A stretch of DNA of 11,582 nt from JANNFX01 sp031380225 (GTDB lineage: Bacteria; Pseudomonadota; Alphaproteobacteria; Rhizobiales; Hyphomicrobiaceae). The notes beneath the pieces are model-generated. The model did not search any database. It was not told where the DNA came from and saw nothing but the letters and a program-made list of their open reading frames with translations. Both the position numbers and the translations under genes were made by a program. The stretch lies in the NCBI GenBank assembly GCA_031380225.1, contig JANNFX010000151.1:1-11582 (forward strand), written 5' to 3'. This document shows positions 6,842-11,582 of the stretch, piece by piece. How positions within the stretch are numbered: the stretch's first letter is position 1; each line of letters starts with the position of its first letter.

Positions 6842-6894
6842 TCGTTCAACTTACGACCCGAACTGCCGTCACCAGTGCACAACGGAGATATCCA

Positions 6895-7413
6895 ATGCGT
6901 TATATTCTTTCGGCCGCCCTTGCGGTTTTGACGATGAGCCTGATGCCGGTTGCGGCCAATGCCCGGACCTGGGAATGTCAGGGACCAGCTGCCTCGTGCG
7001 TGTCTGGCAAGACAACTGTTTCGAAGGCCAAGTATGTGTCCAAGAAGGCTGGCAAGGTTGCCTTCAAGAAGTCTGGCAAAGTTGCTTACAAGTCGTCGAA
7101 GTCGAAGAAGCCGTATTCTGGCGGCGGTGGCCTGTCGGGCATGGCATCATTCTACTGGCAACCGCAGGCGCTTGCTTCTGGCGGCCGGTTCAACCCGAAC
7201 GCTATGACAGCTGCTCATAAGACGCTAGCATTTGGCACCAAGGTTAGGGTCACCAACCGTAACAATGGCCGCTCGGTTGTTGTCACGATCAATGATCGTG
7301 GACCCTACATCGCCGGCCGCATCATTGACCTGTCCAAGGCTGCTGCTCACGCAGTTGGCATGCAGAACTCGGGCGTTGCTCCGGTCAGCGTACAAATCCT
7401 CGGCCGCGGCTAA
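6895..7413 (+). CDS. RlpA-like double-psi beta-barrel protein with Lys-rich linker
   Basis: A 172-residue exported protein. A Sec signal peptide ends with a signal peptidase I site after VAANA (19-23). There is no lipobox, unlike E. coli RlpA. Cys28 and Cys35 may pair. Residues 41-72 are a strongly basic linker with the near-repeat GKVAFK / GKVAYK, then a GGGG hinge. Residues 80-170 are the RlpA double-psi beta-barrel, with MTAAHKTLAFGTKVRVTN at 104-121 and TINDRGPYIAGRIIDLS at 131-147. RlpA proteins act on peptidoglycan; active members are lytic transglycosylases for naked glycan strands. His108 and Asp134 are kept. The position usually Glu in the SGE motif is Gly97, and the nearby Asp is Asn100, so activity is doubtful. 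No SPOR domain is present. The ATG at 6895 has GGAG 7 bases upstream. A paralog follows at 7540. Confidence 0.88.
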   Translation: MRYILSAALAVLTMSLMPVAANARTWECQGPAASCVSGKTTVSKAKYVSKKAGKVAFKKSGKVAYKSSKSKKPYSGGGGLSGMASFYWQPQALASGGRFNPNAMTAAHKTLAFGTKVRVTNRNNGRSVVVTINDRGPYIAGRIIDLSKAAAHAVGMQNSGVAPVSVQILGRG

Positions 7414-7437
7414 TCAAGCCTCGACTGTTGATAAGTC

Positions 7438-7483
7438 AAGGCGAGCGTGGACGGGCACAAGTGCCCGCCGCCCTCGCCTTTTT
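7438..7483 (+). terminator. Strong intrinsic terminator after the first RlpA-like gene
   Basis: AAGGCGAG (7438-7445) pairs with CTCGCCTT (7473-7480), and inside it CGGGCAC (7452-7458) pairs with GTGCCCG (7461-7467) around AA. The outer stem runs into five T at 7479-7483. It starts 25 bases after the stop codon and lies before the second RlpA-like gene. Confidence 0.85.
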
Positions 7484-7539
7484 CATGCCAGCGAATCGCA
7501 CTAACTGTGCGCTGAATGTGACCCTCACGGAGCAACCGC

Positions 7540-8109
7540 GTGCGCTTTGGATTTCAACTTTTCTTAGCGGTTCTGGCTTGTGCCGCCGTTTCAGCCCCTG
7601 CCGCCGCCGATCAGCCGCCTGCTACGCTGTGGGATATGTTGTTCGCGCCGCCAGCTGCCGCGTCGTCTGGCTGGGACGCGACAGTAATCCCCGTCACGGC
7701 CACTGCCAGCAGTCAATCCTGGGCGACTACTGTCAATCTGTTGCCCGCAGCGCGCCGCATCGAAACGGGATCCGTTGCCACCGGTCACAAGGCGCCGCAT
7801 GGGCCACTTCTGACCGGCGCCGCGCATGCATTGACCGGCGTCGCGTCGTACTACTCGGAAGATCAAATGACGGCATCCGGCGAGGTCTTCGATAAGTCGG
7901 CCATGACCGCGGCCCACAAGACGTTGCCGATCGGCAGCAAGGTCAAAGTGACCAATCTTCAGAATGGCCGCGAAGCAGTGCTGAGGATCAACGACCGCGG
8001 CCCCTATGTTCAAGGCCGGGTGATCGACGTTTCGGAAGCTGCAGCTCTAGCTTTAGGCTTCGCCTCGCAAGGCGTAACAAATGTGCACGTCGACCTGATG
8101 GGGCCTTAA
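7540..8109 (+). CDS. RlpA-like lytic transglycosylase, second tandem copy
   Basis: A 189-residue exported protein with a Sec signal peptide cleaved after APAAA (19-23) and no lipobox. Residues 24-97 are a low-complexity Ala/Pro/Thr-rich region with no recognisable domain. Residues 98-187 are the RlpA double-psi beta-barrel: LTGVASYYS at 98-106, TASGEVFDKSAMTAAHKTLP at 111-130, and RINDRGPYVQGRVIDVS at 149-165. Glu115, Asp118, His126 and Asp152 match the acidic and His positions that I recall as conserved and important in Pseudomonas RlpA, so this copy looks catalytically competent. There is no SPOR domain. It would act in the periplasm on peptidoglycan. The start is GTG at 7540, with GGAG 7 bases upstream. 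Only 56 bases separate it from the preceding terminator, so its promoter must overlap the terminator or it relies on read-through. It converges on ubiA with 17 bases between stops. Confidence 0.88.
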   Translation: MRFGFQLFLAVLACAAVSAPAAADQPPATLWDMLFAPPAAASSGWDATVIPVTATASSQSWATTVNLLPAARRIETGSVATGHKAPHGPLLTGAAHALTGVASYYSEDQMTASGEVFDKSAMTAAHKTLPIGSKVKVTNLQNGREAVLRINDRGPYVQGRVIDVSEAAALALGFASQGVTNVHVDLMGP

Positions 8110-8126
8110 TGAGCGCCGTGTCCGGT

Positions 8127-9056
8127 TTATAATACGACGTCAGCCAGCAGGCCTGCGAACAAGATCAGCCCCGCTTCACGATTGGAGCGAAACCGCCGAA
8201 GACAGTTGCCGGCGCTATGAATATCGAGCGTTGCGACTTGCCAGGCGAAATGCAGTGCAACGGCTGCGAGCGCCAGGGACACAATCCATCCCGAGCCAGC
8301 CATGACGGCCGCACCCAGCCACAACGCAATCGCACCGGCATAGAACGCTCCAACCCACCGTTGCGTTGCTTCACCGAATTTCAACGCGGTAGACTTGAGA
8401 CCGGCCATGAGATCGTCTTCAGCATCTTGGTGCGCATAGATGGTGTCGTAGCCGATGGTCCACAGCACGGCTCCGGAATAAAGCAGCAGCGCGGCCGTTG
8501 ACAGTTCGCCCGTGACCGCCGTCCAGCCAACGAGCGCACCCCAATTGAAGGTCAATCCCAGTACCAGCTGCGGCCAGTAAGTGTAGCGCTTCATGAAGGG
8601 ATAAATTGCAACCAACGCGAGCGAGGCTATGCCGAGTTTAATTGTGACCTCGTTGAACGAGACGAGCACCAGAAGCCCGATCAACGATAACGCGACTGCA
8701 AACGCCAGTGCTTGTCGCGCTGTCACTTGACCCGATGGAATGGGACGGCCGCGCGTGCGTTCGACCTTGGCATCGATGTCGCGATCGACGACGTCATTGT
8801 ACGCGCAGCCCGCGCCGCGCATCACAACCGCGCCAATTGCGAACAGCACGAGGTGCCAAATGTTTGGTGTCCGTGCGCCGGTTGCGATCTCAGCCAGCGT
8901 GCTCGACCACCAGCACGGCAGCAACAACAGCCAGGTGCCGATCGGCCGGTCAGCCCGCGCTAGGCGCAAATAGGGCCGCGACCATTGAGGCGCCGACGTA
9001 TCAACCCAATTGCCCAACGCCGCATCCGGCACCGGCGGTGTTCCCAACTGCGTCAT
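8127..9056 (-). CDS. ubiA: 4-hydroxybenzoate polyprenyltransferase
   Basis: This inner-membrane enzyme attaches the polyprenyl tail to 4-hydroxybenzoate (EC 2.5.1.39), an early step of ubiquinone synthesis. The 309 residues carry both Mg-diphosphate binding motifs: YNDVVDRDID at 86-95 (Asn87, Asp88, Asp91, Asp95) and YAHQDAEDD at 207-215 (Asp211, Asp214, Asp215). The conserved ARADRPIGTWLLLLPCWW at 33-50 and RGRPIPSGQ at 102-110 are also present. The protein is largely made of membrane helices, as expected. The ATG at 9056-9054 gives the usual N-terminal extension before the first helix; GGAAG lies 9 bases upstream. It is divergent from rsmE across 117 bases, an arrangement I recall as common in Rhizobiales. 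Confidence 0.95.
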   Translation of the reverse strand: MTQLGTPPVPDAALGNWVDTSAPQWSRPYLRLARADRPIGTWLLLLPCWWSSTLAEIATGARTPNIWHLVLFAIGAVVMRGAGCAYNDVVDRDIDAKVERTRGRPIPSGQVTARQALAFAVALSLIGLLVLVSFNEVTIKLGIASLALVAIYPFMKRYTYWPQLVLGLTFNWGALVGWTAVTGELSTAALLLYSGAVLWTIGYDTIYAHQDAEDDLMAGLKSTALKFGEATQRWVGAFYAGAIALWLGAAVMAGSGWIVSLALAAVALHFAWQVATLDIHSAGNCLRRFRSNREAGLILFAGLLADVVL

Positions 9057-9173
9057 CGGCCGAGACTTCCATTTGACTGCAGCTTAACACTAGCCGCCCC
9101 GCTTCCTGCGGACAATCTACCATGTCGACATTTCGCGATGGTGATGGGACGGACGGATCGGAGATACAACGCC

Positions 9174-9914
9174 ATGCCGGTTGACGATCCTAATGCCCAA
9201 CGGCTCTATGTCAGCGATACGTTAACCGCTGGCAACCGCATTGGTTGCACAAGCGATCAGGCCAATTACCTTTGCGCCGTGCTGCGCTTGAAAGATGGGG
9301 CGCCGTTGTTGGTTTTCAATGGCCGTGACGGCGAATGGCGTTCCGAACTGACTGATGTCACCAAGCGCGGCTGTGCGTTAAGGATTGTCGAAAAGACCCG
9401 CCCGCAAACCCACGCGCCCGATATCGACTATGTCTTCGCTCCTCTGAAGCGCTCGCGTCTCGATTACATGGTTCAGAAAGCGGCAGAGATGGGTGTCGCG
9501 CGATTGCGGCCAGTGTTGACGCAGCACACGATCGTCGAACGGGTTAATCTCGGCCGTATGCGCGCCAACGCCATTGAAGCCGCAGAGCAGTGTGGGATCT
9601 TGCATGTCCCCGATATTGAAGAGCCGCAGAAATTCGATCGGCTGTTGTCCAGCTGGCCGCCTCAACGCCGCATCATTTTTTGTGACGAAGCGGCCGATGT
9701 CTCAAATCCAATTGATGCGTTGCGCGGCGTTGGGCCGGGGCCGCTTGCGGTCATCATTGGCCCTGAAGGCGGATTTTCAACTGCCGAACGCGAAGCGCTC
9801 ATCTCGAAGCCATTCACGGTTCGCATCTCATTTGGCCCCAGAATCCTGCGGGCCGACACCGCTGCCATCGCCGCGCTGACGCTCGTCAACGCCGTGCTGG
9901 GTGATTGGAAATAG
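9174..9914 (+). CDS. rsmE: 16S rRNA (uracil-1498 N3) methyltransferase
   Basis: A cytoplasmic SPOUT-family enzyme that methylates N3 of U1498 in 16S rRNA using S-adenosylmethionine (EC 2.1.1.193). The N-terminal PUA-like domain covers about residues 8-75, with RLYVSDTL at 10-17, DQANYLCAVLRLK at 28-40 and VFNGRDGEW at 47-55. The trefoil-knot domain follows, with QKAAEMGV at 101-108, EAAEQC at 135-140, IIGPEGGFSTAERE at 194-207 and FGPRILRADTA at 220-230; the last two form the cofactor knot. The length of 246 is normal. The ATG at 9174 is chosen because it places RLYV at the usual distance from the N-terminus and has GGAG 10 bases upstream. The frame is open back to 8985, inside ubiA on the other strand, but that part is not protein-like. 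No partner gene follows it. Confidence 0.95.
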   Translation: MPVDDPNAQRLYVSDTLTAGNRIGCTSDQANYLCAVLRLKDGAPLLVFNGRDGEWRSELTDVTKRGCALRIVEKTRPQTHAPDIDYVFAPLKRSRLDYMVQKAAEMGVARLRPVLTQHTIVERVNLGRMRANAIEAAEQCGILHVPDIEEPQKFDRLLSSWPPQRRIIFCDEAADVSNPIDALRGVGPGPLAVIIGPEGGFSTAEREALISKPFTVRISFGPRILRADTAAIAALTLVNAVLGDWK

Positions 9915-9938
9915 TGCCGGTCCGCAGACGCTAACTTT

Positions 9939-9965
9939 CGTCATCCCGCCTGCGCGGGGATGACG
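9939..9965. repeat. REP-like hairpin downstream of rsmE
   Basis: CGTCATCCC (9939-9947) and GGGATGACG (9957-9965) form a perfect 9-bp inverted repeat around GCCTGCGCG. GTCATCCCG...GGGATGAC hairpins of this kind are a well-known dispersed intergenic repeat type in proteobacteria. It sits 25 bases after the rsmE stop and has no T-run. It may also stabilise or end the rsmE transcript. Only one copy is present here, so the repeat assignment rests on resemblance. Confidence 0.6.
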
Positions 9966-10015
9966 AGCTAGTGGAGTTCGAATGTCAGTGACGCAGACCA
10001 GCATCGAGCGCCTGC

Positions 10016-10051
10016 AAAATAAAACGGCCGCCCGTGGGGGACGGGCGGCCG
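10016..10051 (-). terminator. Very stable minus-strand intrinsic terminator
   Basis: CGGCCGCCCGT (10025-10035) and ACGGGCGGCCG (10041-10051) form a perfect 11-bp, GC-rich stem around GGGGG. Read on the minus strand it is followed by TTTTATTTT (10024-10016). It lies 75 bases after the stop of the small exported protein gene at 10127-10393 and is its likely terminator. Confidence 0.88.
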
Positions 10052-10126
10052 CGGCCAGCGGTTGCTTGGTGGAAATCCGCCGGTCACTCACGCGTGCAAT
10101 ATACCACCCGTGACGTGAGGAAAGGC

Positions 10127-10393
10127 TCAATGACCGCCGTAGACGCACGCGTAGTAACGGCCGCGCCATTCGTTATCGCCGGTGTTCTTCCATTTGGTCC
10201 AATAGCTGCTGCAGTTGTCGCCTTCAGAGACCGCGGTCCGGCGGCTCGAGTCCTTCTCTTGATTGGCGCTGGTGAATTTGTTCCAGTTGTAGCCTTTGTA
10301 ATTGTCCTTTGCTGATGCGGGGGCAGCGGCGGTCGCGACGGAGGCGAGCGCAACCAACGCCAGTGTGGCGTTTCGTTTGAGGGTTGAAGTCAT
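10127..10393 (-). CDS. Small exported aromatic-rich protein of unknown function
   Basis: An 88-residue precursor with a clear signal peptide: MTSTLKRN, a hydrophobic stretch at 10-24, and a signal peptidase I site after APASA (24-28). The mature 60-residue part starts KDNYKGYNW and holds only two Cys (61 and 83), which could form one disulfide. It is rich in Trp and Tyr (Trp37, 65, 68, 76; Tyr32, 35, 64, 80, 81, 85) and in Lys, Asn and Asp, giving a small charged periplasmic domain. I do not recognise a family. The ATG at 10393-10391 has GGGAG 7 bases upstream. It lies 156 bases downstream of serS on the same strand and has its own strong terminator at 10016-10051, which supports a real, separately bounded gene. 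Confidence 0.78.
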   Translation of the reverse strand: MTSTLKRNATLALVALASVATAAAPASAKDNYKGYNWNKFTSANQEKDSSRRTAVSEGDNCSSYWTKWKNTGDNEWRGRYYACVYGGH

Positions 10394-10530
10394 ATACTGT
10401 CTCCCAAAGCACGATGATGATTCGCAGCTCGAAGCCGCTCGTCTGGATGCGCGCCGTCGTTAACGCCGTCCGTCGGGAGACCATGCCCGGCTGCCGGCGG
10501 CGGCACAGTTCCCCAGGGAACAGGCCATCA

Positions 10531-10559
10531 AAAAAGAGCAAATGGGCTGCTATTCTTTT
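10531..10559 (-). terminator. Weak possible terminator after serS
   Basis: On the minus strand, starting just inside the serS stop, AGCA and TGCT can form a 4-bp stem around 7 bases, followed at once by CTTTTTT. The T-run is good but the stem is short, so read-through into the small exported protein gene is possible. Confidence 0.3.
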
Positions 10560-11582
10560 AAGATGACTTTTAGTCCGCCCATGTATGGCTGCAGCGCGTC
10601 AGGGATGACAACGCTGCCATCGGCCTGCTGGTAGTTTTCTAAGATTGCAACCATTGTGCGCCCGACCGCCAGCCCCGAGCCATTGAGGGTGTGGACGTGG
10701 CGTATTTCTTTCGAGGCCTTGACGCGATAGCGCGCACTCATGCGGCGGGCTTGGAAATCACCGCAGACCGAACACGATGAGATTTCGCGATAAGCATTTT
10801 GCCCCGGCAGCCAGACCTCGATGTCGTAGGTTTTCTGCGAACCGAAGCCCATGTCGCCGGTGCAGAGTAACATCGTCCGATAGGCAAGACCAAGGCGCAT
10901 CAATACAGTTTCGGCCGCATTGGTCATGCGTTCGTGTTCTTCGCTGGACGTGTCCGGCGTAGTGATCGAGACCAACTCGACTTTCGAGAATTGATGCTGG
11001 CGGATCATGCCGCGCGTGTCTTTGCCAGCCGCGCCCGCTTCCGACCGGAAGCACGGCGTCCATGCGGTCATCCGCATTGGTAACTTGTCCTCGTCAAGGA
11101 TTTGCTCACGCACGATGTTGGTCAGCGTGACTTCGGCGGTTGGAATGAGCCAAAAGCCGTTGGTCGTTTGAAACAAGTCTTCAGCAAATTTCGGCAGATT
11201 GCCGGTGCCGTAGGCGGCGTGATCTTTGACAAGCAGCGGCGGCGCATGTTCGGTGTAGCCGAACTCGGTCGTATGCAGGTCGAGCATGAAGCTCGCGATC
11301 GCACGTTCCATCCGGGCCAATGCGCCGCGCAACACAACGAAGCGCGCGCCCGACATCCGTGCCGCAGCTTCGAAGTCCATCAACCCCAACGCTTCGCCGA
11401 TTTCGAAATGCTGCTTTGGCGCGAAGCTCAATTTGGGCGGCGTGCCCACTTTGCGCACTTCTGTATTGCCAGTCTCATCGCGGCCATCGGGAACGTCATC
11501 TCGCGGATTATTGGGGATGACCGACAGCACCTTCTCAATGTCGGCGTCGATCTGACGTTCTTGCTCCTCACCCTTGGCGATG
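10550..11582 (-). CDS. serS: Seryl-tRNA synthetase, N-terminus beyond the right edge
   Basis: This cytoplasmic class II aminoacyl-tRNA synthetase charges tRNA-Ser with serine (EC 6.1.1.11). The frame is open to the right edge, so 343 C-terminal residues are present and roughly 85 N-terminal residues, most of the tRNA-binding coiled-coil arm, are missing. The visible end of the arm reads IAKGEEQERQIDADIEKVL. The linker with EVRKVGTPPKLSF and the catalytic core follow. Motif 2 is the CFRSEAGAAGKDTRGMIRQ stretch (near 11060-11004), motif 3 the GLAVGRTMVAILENYQ stretch (near 10677-10630), and TAEVTLTN is the usual serine-site segment. A GTG at 11530 could be mistaken for a start, but the frame and family similarity clearly continue through it. 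The stop TAG is at 10552-10550. Confidence 0.96.
   Translation of the reverse strand, partial: IAKGEEQERQIDADIEKVLSVIPNNPRDDVPDGRDETGNTEVRKVGTPPKLSFAPKQHFEIGEALGLMDFEAAARMSGARFVVLRGALARMERAIASFMLDLHTTEFGYTEHAPPLLVKDHAAYGTGNLPKFAEDLFQTTNGFWLIPTAEVTLTNIVREQILDEDKLPMRMTAWTPCFRSEAGAAGKDTRGMIRQHQFSKVELVSITTPDTSSEEHERMTNAAETVLMRLGLAYRTMLLCTGDMGFGSQKTYDIEVWLPGQNAYREISSCSVCGDFQARRMSARYRVKASKEIRHVHTLNGSGLAVGRTMVAILENYQQADGSVVIPDALQPYMGGLKVILKE

Larger units (their letters stand above)
6327..6894. other. Gene-poor interval with regulatory-looking structures
   Basis: 568 bases separate the preferred chrA start from the first RlpA-like gene. The part next to chrA (about 6360-6540) is noticeably more AT-rich than the genes. 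It holds an alternative upstream start for chrA and an overlapping frame from a GTG at 6499 whose translation does not look like protein. A perfect palindrome lies at 6547-6567 and two hairpins at 6777-6841, listed separately. I could not identify a convincing -35/-10 promoter pair on either strand, and I see no further gene with both a Shine-Dalgarno site and plausible protein sequence. Confidence 0.6.

Noticed and set aside
6327..6894. Possible phasin-like or other small gene from the GTG at 6499
   Set aside because: The start region looked vaguely phasin-like, but the rest does not, and the frame ends inside chrA on shadow sequence.
7428..7895. Plus-strand 155-codon open frame across the RlpA terminator and the second RlpA gene
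   Set aside because: It begins inside a strong terminator and then runs out of frame through a clear gene; its Arg- and Ser-rich translation is typical of a shadow.
10133..10315. Plus-strand hydrophobic open frame opposite the small exported protein
   Set aside because: The apparent membrane-like protein is the antisense reading of a gene with a signal peptide, a Shine-Dalgarno site and a terminator on the other strand.

Overview
The window is a GC-rich stretch of an alphaproteobacterial chromosome, most likely from the order Hyphomicrobiales (Rhizobiales). Three things point there: the long plant-type glutamate-cysteine ligase, the divergent ubiA/rsmE pair, and several small secreted proteins with Cys patterns that I associate with that group. 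The placement rests on recognising protein families by eye, not on a search. Most of the window is housekeeping, transport or envelope genes. I see no mobile element, CRISPR array, tRNA, rRNA, toxin-antitoxin pair or recognisable defence system.

Layout from left to right. An exported protein or lipoprotein runs off the left edge on the minus strand (1-731). It is divergent from gshA (908-2299, +), the first enzyme of glutathione synthesis, which is followed by a terminator hairpin. A minus-strand group follows, read right to left: a 99-residue exported Cys protein (3569-3868), a YeaD-type hexose-6-phosphate mutarotase (2623-3549), and a 40-residue lipoprotein (2393-2515) that is easily missed. 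A CorA-family metal transporter (4040-5005, +) then meets a ChrA-type chromate transporter (5007-6326, -) tail to tail with one base between the stop codons.

A 568-base gene-poor gap (6327-6894) holds a perfect 8-bp palindrome upstream of chrA and two nested or perfect hairpins just upstream of the next gene. Two tandem RlpA-like double-psi beta-barrel proteins follow (6895-7413 and 7540-8109, +), separated by a strong intrinsic terminator. The second keeps all the acidic and His residues expected of a lytic transglycosylase. The first has lost two of them and carries a Lys-rich linker.

The right part has ubiA (8127-9056, -), for ubiquinone biosynthesis, divergent from rsmE (9174-9914, +), a 16S rRNA methyltransferase. 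Next come a REP-like hairpin (9939-9965) and a very stable minus-strand terminator (10025-10051) serving a small exported aromatic-rich protein (10127-10393, -). The C-terminal four-fifths of seryl-tRNA synthetase (10550 to the right edge, -) ends the window.

Functionally the window is a patchwork: thiol and quinone metabolism, translation, metal ion and oxyanion transport, and cell-wall remodelling. The points most worth a second look are the degenerate tandem RlpA copy with its structured leader, the tiny lipoprotein, and the uncertain start of chrA.
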